From assembly GCA_017441825.1 (NCBI GenBank), contig JAFRVD010000034.1:1-44707 (forward strand): a stretch of DNA of 44,707 nucleotides. Reading direction: 5' to 3'. The position numbers were made by a program, and so were the translations under genes. Source of the DNA: Lachnospiraceae bacterium. Lineage in GTDB: Bacteria; Bacillota; Clostridia; Lachnospirales; Lachnospiraceae. Positions 30,226-38,571 of the stretch are shown piece after piece. The notes beneath the pieces are model-generated. The model saw nothing but the letters and a program-made list of their open reading frames with translations. It was not told the origin of the DNA and did no database searches. Within the stretch, counting starts at the first letter, position 1; every line of letters starts with the position of its first letter.

Positions 30226-31380
30226 ATGAAACAGGACATCCGAAATGAATCGAATGCGCTCCGATCAGCTTTCGGGGCGCATTCTTTAGTTCAGGCGGCG
30301 GAAAGGCTCGCGCCGTGGTTTCGGGAAAACGCGAGAAGCATGCCCTGGCGCGACAGCCCCACGGCATACCACGTGTGGGTCTCCGAGATCATGCTCCAGC
30401 AGACGCGGGTGGACACGGTCATTCCGTATTACGGAAGGTTCATCGATGCGCTGCCGGATACCGCAGCGCTTTCAGCCTGCAGCGAGGACCGGCTTTTAAA
30501 GCTCTGGGAAGGCCTCGGCTATTATTCGAGGGTGCGGAATCTTCAGAAGGCTGCACGGATCGTGGAAGAAACATACGGCGGAAGGATCCCGGAGACGAAG
30601 GAAGAGCTTCTTGCGCTTCCCGGGATCGGCCTCTACACCGCCGGCGCCATCCTTTCGATCGCTTATGAGCAGCCTGTTCCGGTGGTGGACGGGAACGTCC
30701 TCAGGGTAGTCTCAAGGATCCTCTGCGACCCGTCGGATATTTCACTTCCTGAAACGAAGGACACTTACTATGCGCTCCTTGAGGAGACTGTAAAGGAAGC
30801 GGCTTCCGGGATCTCCCCGAGAATATTCAACCAGTCGCTCATGGAGCTCGGGGCACTCGTCTGCGTCCCGAACGGAGAACCGAAGTGCACCGAATGCCCG
30901 GTGAGGGAGATCTGCACGGCACGTCTTCTGGAAAGGACGTCGGAGATCCCCGTAAGGACTCCGAAAAAAGCGCGGAAAACCCGCGAGATCACGGTCCTTG
31001 TTATTTTTGACGGAACATACCGGATGCTTGTCAAAAACAGTGAAAAGGGCCTTTTATCGCGCCTGTACGGCTATCCTGTCCTTCCGGGCCATGCTTCCTG
31101 CGAGGCTTCGCGGAAGGCAGCAGCGGAATGGGGCTTCTCCGTTACGGAGATGATCCCGCTTCCTGAAAGAAAGCATATTTTTACCCATGTCGAATGGCAT
31201 ATGACTGCCTGGCTCGTACGGGTCATGCCCGGAAGCCCGTACTGTACGGACGGCCCGGACAGCCCGGGTCTTTATGAAGGGCTTATCCCTGCGGACAGAA
31301 AGGCACTTGAATCGGAATTCGCGCTTCCCGGCGCCTTCCGGAGATGGGACGATGAACTGAAGGAGCTCATTGGAGAATGA
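30226..31380 (+). CDS. mutY: A/G-specific adenine DNA glycosylase
   Basis: Removes adenine mispaired with 8-oxoguanine. Key features: WVSEIMLQQTRVDTVIPYY with the catalytic Glu, the helix-hairpin-helix LLALPGIGLYTAGAILS, VVDGNVLRVVSR with the catalytic Asp, a [4Fe-4S] motif of four Cys (VCVPNGEPKCTECPVREIC, spacing 7-2-5), and a C-terminal MutT-like domain. The start is uncertain. A perfect promoter lies inside the longer frame, so I use the ATG at 30226 (384 residues); ATG 30205 would be almost leaderless. Neither has a clear ribosome site. A terminator-like hairpin at 30252-30284 lies within the first codons. Overlaps the next gene by four bases. Confidence 0.92.
   Translation: MKQDIRNESNALRSAFGAHSLVQAAERLAPWFRENARSMPWRDSPTAYHVWVSEIMLQQTRVDTVIPYYGRFIDALPDTAALSACSEDRLLKLWEGLGYYSRVRNLQKAARIVEETYGGRIPETKEELLALPGIGLYTAGAILSIAYEQPVPVVDGNVLRVVSRILCDPSDISLPETKDTYYALLEETVKEAASGISPRIFNQSLMELGALVCVPNGEPKCTECPVREICTARLLERTSEIPVRTPKKARKTREITVLVIFDGTYRMLVKNSEKGLLSRLYGYPVLPGHASCEASRKAAAEWGFSVTEMIPLPERKHIFTHVEWHMTAWLVRVMPGSPYCTDGPDSPGLYEGLIPADRKALESEFALPGAFRRWDDELKELIGE
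30252..30284 (+). repeat. Terminator-like hairpin in the first codons of mutY
   Basis: GAATGCGCTCC (30252-30262) pairs with GGGGCGCATTC (30274-30284), 11 bp with one G-T pair, loop of 11, followed by TTTAGTT. It lies about 50 bases after the expected transcription start. Confidence 0.6.
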
Positions 31381-32516
31381 AAAGGATCATTTTAGCGCTG
31401 GCAGTACTTTTCATATCTGCAGCTTCAGTCTGCTGCGGAAAGGACTACAGCTCATATAATAAAGGGATCAGTGCGTTCCGGGACGGCAGCTACGACGAGG
31501 CGGTCAGTTCGCTTCTTCTTGCGATTTCGCAGGGCCTCGACGACCCGTTTGTCAAGGCGGACCTCGCACTCGCATATGAGAAGTCCGGGAACGTGACCAA
31601 GGCTTCTGAGTACCTGGCTGCGGCATACGGGGAATCTCCGGAGGACCCCGATATCCTGAAGCGGGTCGGCAGGTACTATCTGTATGCCGGAGACAGGATC
31701 ACCGCCATCCGGTATTTCGGAAGCGCCGTCCGCTCTTCAGAATCGGAAATGACGCTTTCGGACCTCGAGACCACTGCGTACGCCGCGGAGATCGAGGCGC
31801 GCTACGGCAATTATGAAGAAGCAGTCCGGCTGTACAACACGCTGATCCTGCAGGATTACATGGTCCCGGAGCACCAGCTTCTGGCCGGCCTCTGCTATCT
31901 TAAGGAGCATCAGCTGGATGCCGCGTGCCAGTATTTCGACCTTATGTGCGAGGAGGAGGCCGCGATCCCCGAATACTTCCTGATCATCTACCACGCACTT
32001 ACGGACCGCGGCTTTACCGAGGAAGCGGAAACGTATTTTCAGGAAGGCCTTTCACGGTGCGACGGAGAGGGCACGATCTCCAGAGGCGAGTACTGCGCGG
32101 ACGCCTACAGGCTTACTGAGGCGACAAAGGAGGGCCTCTCCGGAGACAGTGTGGGAACGCTCCTTGCGGAAGCGGAGCTCCTCGTCAAAAACAACGATCT
32201 TGAAGGCGCCGAGGATATCTATATCATGCTGATCCAGCGCGGGGAGAGCCTTGAAAAGGTCTACAACCAGTATGTGATCCTGAAGGCAGAGCAGGGCGAC
32301 TTTGAAGGCGCCTTCCGGCTTCTGACTTTCATTGACGCCGGGAGGGACACTGCTGCAAAGCAGGACGCCAAATGGAACGAAGTGCTTCTCTATGAGAAGA
32401 TGTACGACTATAAAACTGCGCTTAAGAAGCTCGAAGAATATATGGAGCTCTACAGCCTGAGCGACACGGTCTCGCGCGAATATGCCTTCCTTTCGAGGGC
32501 AGCGGCCGGTTACTGA
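31377..32516 (+). CDS. Exported TPR-repeat protein
   Basis: A 379-residue protein with a signal peptide (about 1-18) ending in SVCCG, which resembles a lipoprotein site but does not match the lipobox well. The rest is tandem TPR or Sel1-like helical pairs from about residue 25: NKGISAFRDGSYDEAVSSL, then DLALAYEKSGNVTKASEYL, RVGRYYLYAGDRITAIRYF and others up to the C-terminus. Such proteins scaffold complexes at the envelope; no enzyme domain is present. ATG start overlaps the mutY stop (ATGA) and has GGAG before it, so it is coupled to mutY although the functions seem unrelated. Confidence 0.8.
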   Translation: MKRIILALAVLFISAASVCCGKDYSSYNKGISAFRDGSYDEAVSSLLLAISQGLDDPFVKADLALAYEKSGNVTKASEYLAAAYGESPEDPDILKRVGRYYLYAGDRITAIRYFGSAVRSSESEMTLSDLETTAYAAEIEARYGNYEEAVRLYNTLILQDYMVPEHQLLAGLCYLKEHQLDAACQYFDLMCEEEAAIPEYFLIIYHALTDRGFTEEAETYFQEGLSRCDGEGTISRGEYCADAYRLTEATKEGLSGDSVGTLLAEAELLVKNNDLEGAEDIYIMLIQRGESLEKVYNQYVILKAEQGDFEGAFRLLTFIDAGRDTAAKQDAKWNEVLLYEKMYDYKTALKKLEEYMELYSLSDTVSREYAFLSRAAAGY

Positions 32517-32523
32517 TCTCCCG

Positions 32524-32563
32524 GTAAAACCTGCGCAGAATGTGCGGGAAACAGAGGTTTTAC
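32524..32563 (+). terminator. Probable terminator hairpin after the TPR gene
   Basis: GTAAAACCT (32524-32532) pairs with AGGTTTTAC (32555-32563), with an inner stem TGCGCA/TGTGCG. A second small stem, AAAGCT/AGCTTT with a T-rich loop, follows at about 32575-32591. No long T-run directly after the first stem. Confidence 0.5.
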
Positions 32564-32627
32564 GGACAAAACGTAAAGCTTTTTCAGCTTTCTCCCGTAA
32601 TATTCCCGGGAAATCCGCGCGGACCGG

Positions 32628-32656
32628 TTGCAGACTGTCCCTGAGTCCGCTATGAT
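32628..32656 (+). promoter_or_regulatory. Sigma-A promoter for metallophosphoesterase / scp operon
   Basis: TTGCAG (32628-32633), spacer 17, TATGAT (32651-32656). It lies within a frame open to the metallophosphoesterase, which shows that translation must begin further downstream. Confidence 0.7.
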
Positions 32657-32705
32657 GAAGCCGGATAAATGCTTGATTCAGGCTATGGATTGGAGACAGA
32701 ACGGC

Positions 32706-33590
32706 ATGTGGTGGCTTTTAATTCCCGGCGCGGGAATCGTGTTCCTCCTGGTGATCCTGATAAGGTCCTCCCGGGAACGGAAAATGCTTGAAAATACCTG
32801 CTACGAGGTTCCGGTACGGGATCTTCCGGAAGAGCTCTCAGATACAGAGCTCCTGTTTCTCACGGACCTCCATGACGAGGAGTTCGGGGAAGACAACCTG
32901 AAGCTCCTTAAGGCGCTTCAGGAATATCCCGCGGACGCGGTCCTGATAGGCGGCGATATGCTTACTGTCAAGGAGAACCATTCCGGGGACATGCGGGCCC
33001 TCCGCGCGGTCCTCGAGGCGTTTTCCGGGAAGCTCCCCGTCTATTACGGCCTCGGAAACCACGAGACCCGGATGCGGGAAAACCCGGAGGACTATCCCGG
33101 CTGGTATGAGCGCTTCCTTGCGCTGATCCGTGAATATAATGTGATCCTTCTCGACGATTCATCGGCGTACCTTACGAAGAACGGAAGAAGCATCCGGATC
33201 TCCGGCTTCACTCTCGACAGGAAATACTACCGGAAAGGGCACACGGAGAAACTTGACGTGTCCGCGGTGACTTCGGCGCTCGGACCTTCTCGGGATATGC
33301 CGGAGATCGTCCTTCTGCATTCGCCTATGTACGGAGAGACCTTGAGCGCATGGGGCGCCGACCTCGTATTGTCGGGCCACTTCCATGGCGGGACCGTCCG
33401 CCTCCCGCTTCTGGGCGGCGTCATGACGCCCCAGCTCCAGTTCTTTTCACCGCTCGCCAAAGGGCGAAAGGAATACGGAGACACAACGGAGATCGTGAGC
33501 GGCGGCCTCGGCACGCATTCCATACGCATCCGCTTTATGAACAAGCCGGATATCGTTCGGGTGAGGCTTGTGCGAAAGGAAGATAAATGA
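32706..33590 (+). CDS. Membrane-anchored metallophosphoesterase (YkuE-like)
   Basis: A calcineurin-like phosphoesterase of 294 residues with one N-terminal helix (about 3-20). Metal-site motifs run in order: FLTDLHDEEFG, LIGGDML, YYGLGNHE, VLLHSP and LSGHFHGG. Related proteins such as YkuE or YaeI act on lipids or wall precursors at the membrane; the substrate here is unknown. The frame is open further upstream across the promoter at 32628-32656, so I start at the ATG at 32706, ten bases after GGAG; ATG 32685 is the alternative. The stop overlaps the scpA start by four bases, so it is the first gene of the scpA-scpB-yfcE operon. Confidence 0.85.
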   Translation: MWWLLIPGAGIVFLLVILIRSSRERKMLENTCYEVPVRDLPEELSDTELLFLTDLHDEEFGEDNLKLLKALQEYPADAVLIGGDMLTVKENHSGDMRALRAVLEAFSGKLPVYYGLGNHETRMRENPEDYPGWYERFLALIREYNVILLDDSSAYLTKNGRSIRISGFTLDRKYYRKGHTEKLDVSAVTSALGPSRDMPEIVLLHSPMYGETLSAWGADLVLSGHFHGGTVRLPLLGGVMTPQLQFFSPLAKGRKEYGDTTEIVSGGLGTHSIRIRFMNKPDIVRVRLVRKEDK

Positions 33591-34375
33591 GTATTGAGGT
33601 GAAGCTTTCCGCGTTCGAAGGACCGCTGGATCTGTTGCTTCTTCTGATCGAAAAGAATAAGGTCGACATTTACGACATCCCCATAGTGACCATCACCGAC
33701 CAGTACATGGAGTATGTGAACAGCCTTCCCGGCGATGACTTGGACCTCCTGTCCGATTTCCTTCTTCTCGCGAGCACGCTTTTAGACATCAAGGCCAGGA
33801 TGCTCCTCCCGAAGGAAGAGGATGAAAACGGAGAGGAGATCGACCCGAGAAGCGAGCTTGTCGAGCGTCTCATCGAATACAAGGAATTCAAAAAGATCTC
33901 GGAAGAGCTCCGGGAGATCTACGGAGAGGAAGAGCAGCCGTTCTTCCGCGACCCGAGCTTTCCTGAGGAGGTGCTGAGATACCGCCCGCCCATCGATTTT
34001 GACGCCCTGTTTTCGGGGATAACCGGCGAGGAGCTCCGGGAAGCCTTCCGGACGGTGCTCCTCCGTGAACGTGAGAAGGTCGACCCTGAGAAGAGCCGGT
34101 TCGGGACCATCAAAAAGGATCCCGTCAGGCTCGCGGACAAGGTCAGGCTGATCAAACGCATATCTGAGAAAAAAGGGAAGTTTACGTTTAAGGAGCTTTT
34201 CGAGGACGCACACACGCGCTCGGACGTGGTCGTAACGTTTATCGCGTGTCTCGAGCTCGTCAGGATCGGGTATCTCAAGGTGAAGCAGCGGAAGACGTTT
34301 TCGGACATCCGGCTCGAATGGGACCCTGACAGCGAGGCGGAGCTCACAAATGAGGATCTGATGCAGTATGAATGA
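33587..34375 (+). CDS. scpA: Segregation and condensation protein A
   Basis: The kleisin subunit that bridges the SMC heads in the SMC-ScpAB complex, needed for chromosome compaction and segregation. The N-terminal SMC-neck-binding domain shows KLSAFEGPLDLLLLLIEKNKVDIYDIPI, the family signature, followed by LLSDFLLLASTLLDIKARMLLP. The middle part is acidic and flexible, and the C-terminal winged helix (about 185-262) ends with ERLEW-like FSDIRLEWDP. Length 262 is standard. ATG overlaps the upstream stop by four bases and the scpB start by eight. Confidence 0.95.
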   Translation: MSIEVKLSAFEGPLDLLLLLIEKNKVDIYDIPIVTITDQYMEYVNSLPGDDLDLLSDFLLLASTLLDIKARMLLPKEEDENGEEIDPRSELVERLIEYKEFKKISEELREIYGEEEQPFFRDPSFPEEVLRYRPPIDFDALFSGITGEELREAFRTVLLREREKVDPEKSRFGTIKKDPVRLADKVRLIKRISEKKGKFTFKELFEDAHTRSDVVVTFIACLELVRIGYLKVKQRKTFSDIRLEWDPDSEAELTNEDLMQYE

Positions 34376-35066
34376 ACAGGACAGAAGCCGTAGGCGCGGC
34401 GCGCTTGAGGCGGTACTTTTTACGGCGGGCGGGGCAGTAAGCGTGACTACTCTTTCCGCGGCGGTGGACCTGCCGGAGGATGAGGTCATAAAGCTCCTCT
34501 CCGAAATGCAGGAAAGCTATGAAAACGAGGACCGGGGGATCCGGATCATCCGCCTGGAGGACGCGTACCAGCTCTGCACAAAGGCTGAGTTCTTCGATAC
34601 GCTGGTCCGGGTGGCGTCAAGGCCCCAGCGGCCGGTCCTGACAGAGGTCATGCTGGAGGTATTATCCATCATCGCGTACCGCCAGCCGGTCACCAAGGGC
34701 GAGATCGAACGGCTGCGCGGCGTAAGCAGCGACTATTCCGTAAACAGGCTTGTAGAGTACGGGCTCGTGGAGGAGGCCGGCAGGCAGGATTCCCCGGGAC
34801 GTCCCATCCTGTTTACTACTACGGAGCAGTTCCTCCGCGCGTTCGGGATCTCGTCCGTTACGGAGCTTCCGAAGATCAGCGAAGACCTGATCGCGGAGGC
34901 TACCATGGAAGCGATACAGGAAGCCGGGATCACGGCGGAGGAGTACGAGGCGCTTCAGAATGAAGGCGCGGAAGAGCCTTCTCCGGAAGCAGGTGCTCCG
35001 GATAAGGAAGCAGTCTCTTTGGAGGAAGAGTCTCCGGATGAAACAATGAAGGGAGAAGAAGGATGA
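34368..35066 (+). CDS. scpB: Segregation and condensation protein B
   Basis: The ScpB partner of 232 residues that binds ScpA as a dimer of double winged-helix domains. Visible motifs are AVLFTAGGAVSVTTLSAAVD in the first winged helix and VLSIIAYRQPVTKGEIERLRGV with GRPILFTTTEQFLRAFG in the second, all family hallmarks. The last 40 residues are an acidic disordered tail (about 195-232, Glu/Pro/Ser-rich) beyond the usual end. It overlaps scpA by eight bases and yfcE by four. Confidence 0.95.
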   Translation: MNEQDRSRRRGALEAVLFTAGGAVSVTTLSAAVDLPEDEVIKLLSEMQESYENEDRGIRIIRLEDAYQLCTKAEFFDTLVRVASRPQRPVLTEVMLEVLSIIAYRQPVTKGEIERLRGVSSDYSVNRLVEYGLVEEAGRQDSPGRPILFTTTEQFLRAFGISSVTELPKISEDLIAEATMEAIQEAGITAEEYEALQNEGAEEPSPEAGAPDKEAVSLEEESPDETMKGEEG

Positions 35067-35608
35067 AGTTCATGTTCGCATCGGACCTGCACGGTTCGGC
35101 TTATTACACGAAAAAGGTTGCGGAGCGCTTTCTTAAGGAGCAGGCGGAAAAGCTGATCCTTCTTGGCGATTTCCTTTACCACGGCGCGCGGAACGACCCG
35201 CCGGAGGAATACGGCCCGAAGGCAGTCGCGCCTGTACTGAACGCGCTGAAGGATAAGATCCTCGCGGTTCGCGGGAACTGTGACTCGGAGATCGACCAGG
35301 TCGTCCTGGAGTTCCCGATGCTTGCGCCGTACGCGATGATGTACGTGGACGGCCATGACTGGTTCATCACTCACGGGGACCACTATAACGAAACGGACAT
35401 GCCTGCGCACACGCCGGGCACCGTCCTGATCCACGGCCATACGCACGTGAAGGCGATGGAGCGGATCGATGATTTCTACTATGTGAACCCGGGCTCCGCG
35501 GCCATGCCGAAGGACGACGCGCTTCACACCTATATGACCTACGAAGACGGCGTATTCACGATACGGGATCTTGAGGACGGAAGTCCTTTACGAGAGCTCG
35601 TACTCTGA
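35063..35608 (+). CDS. yfcE: YfcE/MJ0936-family phosphodiesterase
   Basis: A small soluble metallophosphoesterase of 181 residues, the full family length. The dimetal motifs are ASDLHGS, LLGDFLYHG, VRGNCD, ITHGDHYN and HGHTHV. Characterised YfcE-type proteins cleave phosphodiesters in vitro, but a physiological substrate is generally not known. ATG overlaps the scpB stop by four bases after GGAGAAGAAGG. It is the last gene of the scp operon, with a hairpin 15 bases after the stop. Confidence 0.9.
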   Translation: MKFMFASDLHGSAYYTKKVAERFLKEQAEKLILLGDFLYHGARNDPPEEYGPKAVAPVLNALKDKILAVRGNCDSEIDQVVLEFPMLAPYAMMYVDGHDWFITHGDHYNETDMPAHTPGTVLIHGHTHVKAMERIDDFYYVNPGSAAMPKDDALHTYMTYEDGVFTIRDLEDGSPLRELVL

Positions 35609-35622
35609 GCTTCCCATACGAT

Positions 35623-35650
35623 GCCCTCCCTTTACGGGGAGGGCGTTCGT
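35623..35650 (+). terminator. Terminator-like hairpin after the scp operon
   Basis: GCCCTCCC (35623-35630) and GGGAGGGC (35637-35644), perfect 8-bp GC-rich stem, loop TTTACG, then GTTCGT. The T-tail is poor but the stem is strong and well placed. Confidence 0.6.
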
Positions 35651-35660
35651 GCTATTAAAG

Positions 35661-35760
35661 CGTTATTTTTATACAGCATCTTTTCATATCGCTTCATTTT
35701 GTCTCTTTTATCATTCACATTATTCTTTTTTTTTTTCTGCAATTATTTCTTTTTCCTTTC
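35661..35760 (+). other. T-rich, G-poor tract upstream of comM
   Basis: In these 100 bases I count 59 T and 5 G, including an 11-T run at 35726-35736, in an otherwise GC-rich region. It fills most of the 216-base gap before comM. I see no clear promoter hexamers in it. It may act as an UP-like or curved promoter element or as an unstructured leader. Confidence 0.6.
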
Positions 35761-35824
35761 CGCACTTCGCGGATGCATCACGGCAGATCATTAAGAAATA
35801 CACAATGGAGGACAGCAGAATATC

Positions 35825-37360
35825 ATGGGCTTTGGAAGAGTAGTGACGTCCGCGATCGTAGGGATCGACGGGCGCAAGGTCGTAGTGGAGGCGGATTTTG
35901 GCAGCGGGCTCCCGGCTTTTGACTTAGTGGGCTTCCTGTCGTCTGAAGTGCGGGAAGCGCGGGAAAGGGTGCGGTCAGCGCTGAAAAACACCGGTATCGA
36001 GATCCCGCCCGGGCGACTCACCGTAAATTTAAGCCCTGCGGACCTTCGAAAGCAGGGGAATTCCTTTGACCTGCCGATCGCGATGGCGATCCTCGTGGCC
36101 GTAGGAGTCCTGCCGCAGGAGTACACGGAGGGCTTCATGTTCATCGGCGAACTCGCCTTGGACGGGCAGCTTCGCGGGATCGAAGGCACGCTTTCCCACG
36201 TGATCACGGCGGGAGAACTGGGGATCGAAGGGTGCATCGTCGCAAAGGAAAACGCGTCTGAAGGCGCGATGGCAGGTACCGTCCCGGTGTTCGGCTTTTC
36301 CGTTCTTTCGGACGTCATCGATTTCCTCCTCGGGAATCTCGAGATGGATCCGGAGCCCGCGCCGGTCCCGGAGGAGATGCCGCCTGCGGCGGGCCTTCTG
36401 GACTTTTCGGAGATCGTCGGGCAGGAGAGCCTGAAACGGGCCGCCGAGGTCGCCTCCGCCGGCATGCACGGTCTCCTCATGATCGGGCCGCCGGGCACCG
36501 GCAAGTCCCTCACCGCAAAGCGCATCCCGACCATCCTGCCGCCGCTGACCCGGGAAGAGCAGCTCGAGACCTCGCGCATCCACAGCGTAGCCGGCATTCT
36601 GGACAGGCGGTACGGGATGGTGAAGGAGCGGCCTTACCGGAACCCGCACCATACGGTCTCCGGGCAGGCACTGGTGGGCGGCGGGGTGTACCCGAGGCCC
36701 GGGGAAATGTCCCTTGCCCACAACGGCATTTTATTCCTCGATGAGCTGCCGGAGTTCACCCGTACGACTCTGGACGCCATGAGGCAGCCGTTAGAGGACC
36801 AGCGGGTGGTGATCTCGCGGGTGCACGGAACCTACGTCTTTCCGACCCGCGTCATGCTGGTCTGCGCGATGAACCCGTGCAAGTGCGGGTACTACCCGGA
36901 CCGCAATAAATGCAGGTGCAGCGAACGGGACGTACGGACCTACCTCGGCAGGATCTCGAGGCCTTTCCTGGACCGGATCGACATTTCAGTGGAGGTGCCC
37001 CGCGTCTCCGTGGAGGACCTTGCGAAGAGGACCCGGGGAGAGAGCTCGGAGACCGTCAGGAAGCGCGTGATGCAGGCGTGGGAGATCCAGCGGGACCGCT
37101 ACAGATCGACCGGGATCGTCTTCAATTCGCAGCTCACGGGGAAGCTCATCAAGAAGTACTGCGCGCTTGGCAAGGACGAGGCGGACCTTCTCCGGCAGGT
37201 GTTCGACCGGCTGGACCTTTCCGCCCGCGCCTACGACAGGATCCTGAAGGTCGCGCGGACCATTGCGGACCTTCGCAGCGCGGACATGATCGGAACAAAC
37301 GAGCTTGCGGAAGCCATCGGCTACCGGAGCCTCGACCGGAGCTTTTTCGGAGGAGAATAG
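35825..37360 (+). CDS. comM: YifB/ComM-family AAA+ ATPase (Mg-chelatase-like)
   Basis: A hexameric AAA+ ATPase of 511 residues; ComM in Vibrio is a helicase that helps branch migration of DNA taken up in transformation. The N-terminal lon-like domain (about 1-170) has GIDGRKVVVEADFGSGLPAFD. The ATPase core holds Walker A GPPGTGKS, HHTVSGQALVGGG, and Walker B LFLDELPEF, with CMNPCKCGYYPD-type zinc-like Cys. A Mg_chelatase C-terminal domain follows (about 410-505). The ATG at 35825 has GGAGG 13 bases upstream, rather far. The dprA start directly abuts the stop codon, so both belong to a DNA uptake and recombination pair. Confidence 0.93.
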   Translation: MGFGRVVTSAIVGIDGRKVVVEADFGSGLPAFDLVGFLSSEVREARERVRSALKNTGIEIPPGRLTVNLSPADLRKQGNSFDLPIAMAILVAVGVLPQEYTEGFMFIGELALDGQLRGIEGTLSHVITAGELGIEGCIVAKENASEGAMAGTVPVFGFSVLSDVIDFLLGNLEMDPEPAPVPEEMPPAAGLLDFSEIVGQESLKRAAEVASAGMHGLLMIGPPGTGKSLTAKRIPTILPPLTREEQLETSRIHSVAGILDRRYGMVKERPYRNPHHTVSGQALVGGGVYPRPGEMSLAHNGILFLDELPEFTRTTLDAMRQPLEDQRVVISRVHGTYVFPTRVMLVCAMNPCKCGYYPDRNKCRCSERDVRTYLGRISRPFLDRIDISVEVPRVSVEDLAKRTRGESSETVRKRVMQAWEIQRDRYRSTGIVFNSQLTGKLIKKYCALGKDEADLLRQVFDRLDLSARAYDRILKVARTIADLRSADMIGTNELAEAIGYRSLDRSFFGGE

Positions 37361-38446
37361 ATGAATAAACGAATGGCGTATTTCTTACTTTCCTCAGTAC
37401 CGCTTTTTTCACACGAGAAGCTTGAGGTACTCATGGATTATTACGGCGGACCGGAGGCGCTTTCCGAGGTCCGCGGCGAGCGGCTTTCAGACAGCGGGGC
37501 GGTCTTTACCTTTACAGAGATCACTCAGTGGGATGCGATGCGGGACCGGGGTGTTCTTGAAGAAAAATATGAGATGATGGAGAAGCAGGGGATCCGGTTC
37601 ATCACGAAGGAAGATACGGACTTCCCGAAGCGTCTCCTTTCGCTCCCGGACTGTCCGTACGGGCTCTTCTTAAAAGGACGGCTGATCCCTGAGGACGCGC
37701 CGTCTGCCGGGATCGTGGGGGCCAGGCGGTGCACGCAGTACGGAAAGGAGTCCGCACACTTTTTCGGGAAGATGCTGGCCGCAGCGGGCGTTTCGATCGT
37801 GAGCGGGATGGCCCTCGGCGTCGACGGCATGGCGGGCCGCGGCGCACTCGCGGGAAACGGGCGGACCCTTGCGGTCCTGGGCTCCGGCGCGGATGTCTGC
37901 TACCCGGCGGAGAACATAGACCTCTATGAGGAGCTTAGCCGAAACGGCGGGATCCTGACCGAGCGTCCCCCGGGGTATGAAGCCCGTCCCTATGATTTCC
38001 CCATAAGGAACCGCCTTATAAGCGGCCTTTCGGACGTACTGATCGTGATCGAAGCCGCGGAGAACAGCGGCTCCATGATCACTGTGAACCACGCACTTTC
38101 ACAGGGGAAAGACGTGTTCGCCCTCCCGGGACGCGTGGGAGACAGGATGAGTGCAGGCTCGAACGAGCTTATAAAGAACGGGGCACAGGTGCTCACTTGC
38201 CCGGAGGACGTCCTCCAGTACTTCGGCATGGACGTGAAGTCGGAGACCGTGCGGCGGAACAGGGTGACCCTCACGCGCGAGGAGAAGATCATCCTCGATT
38301 ACCTCGGGGGAACGCCCCGGAGCATGGACGACCTCCTCGCGCTTTCAGGCTTCCCGGTGAGCATCCTCGCCGGGATCCTCGTAGATCTCGAGATCAAAGG
38401 CGCCGTAAAAAAGACCGGGATGTCCGGCTATATCAGGCTTTTGTGA
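37361..38446 (+). CDS. dprA: DNA processing protein A
   Basis: Loads RecA on incoming single-stranded DNA during natural transformation. The 361 residues contain an N-terminal helical (SAM-like) part (about 1-75), the Rossmann fold (about 85-290) with GIVGARRCTQYGKESA, SGMALGVDGMA, LAVLGSGADVCYP, FPIRNRLISGLSD and SGSMITVNHALSQGKDVFALPG, and a winged helix at the end (about 300-361). In most DprA proteins a His follows in the VDxxAH stretch; here it is Gly (VDGMAGRGAL). ATG directly after the comM stop, with GGAGAA before it. Confidence 0.94.
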   Translation: MNKRMAYFLLSSVPLFSHEKLEVLMDYYGGPEALSEVRGERLSDSGAVFTFTEITQWDAMRDRGVLEEKYEMMEKQGIRFITKEDTDFPKRLLSLPDCPYGLFLKGRLIPEDAPSAGIVGARRCTQYGKESAHFFGKMLAAAGVSIVSGMALGVDGMAGRGALAGNGRTLAVLGSGADVCYPAENIDLYEELSRNGGILTERPPGYEARPYDFPIRNRLISGLSDVLIVIEAAENSGSMITVNHALSQGKDVFALPGRVGDRMSAGSNELIKNGAQVLTCPEDVLQYFGMDVKSETVRRNRVTLTREEKIILDYLGGTPRSMDDLLALSGFPVSILAGILVDLEIKGAVKKTGMSGYIRLL

Positions 38447-38495
38447 AATATATGATAAAGTGAACGCATGCCGGAACTCTTATAAAAAAGAAGTA

Positions 38496-38524
38496 TGGCA
38501 ATCTCCGCTTTTTTCGTGTATACT
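38496..38524 (+). promoter_or_regulatory. Candidate promoter for the GH2 glycosidase
   Basis: TATACT (38519-38524) with TGGCAA (38496-38501) 17 bases upstream. The -10 is embedded in GTATAC-T-GTATAC (38518-38530), two self-complementary hexamers one base apart, which could be an operator. The -35 is weak. Confidence 0.4.
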
Positions 38525-38571
38525 GTATACGGCACTTTCTGTGCCCTGCCCGAAAAATAAGGAGGTCAGGT

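Noticed and set aside
32628-32705. Upstream TTG or ATG starts for the metallophosphoesterase
   Set aside because: The segment contains the promoter hexamers, so transcription begins within it. ATG 32706 also sits properly before the membrane helix.
35791-36597. 268-codon minus-strand frame opposite comM
   Set aside because: Ser/Pro/Arg-rich shadow. comM has Walker motifs in the opposite strand.
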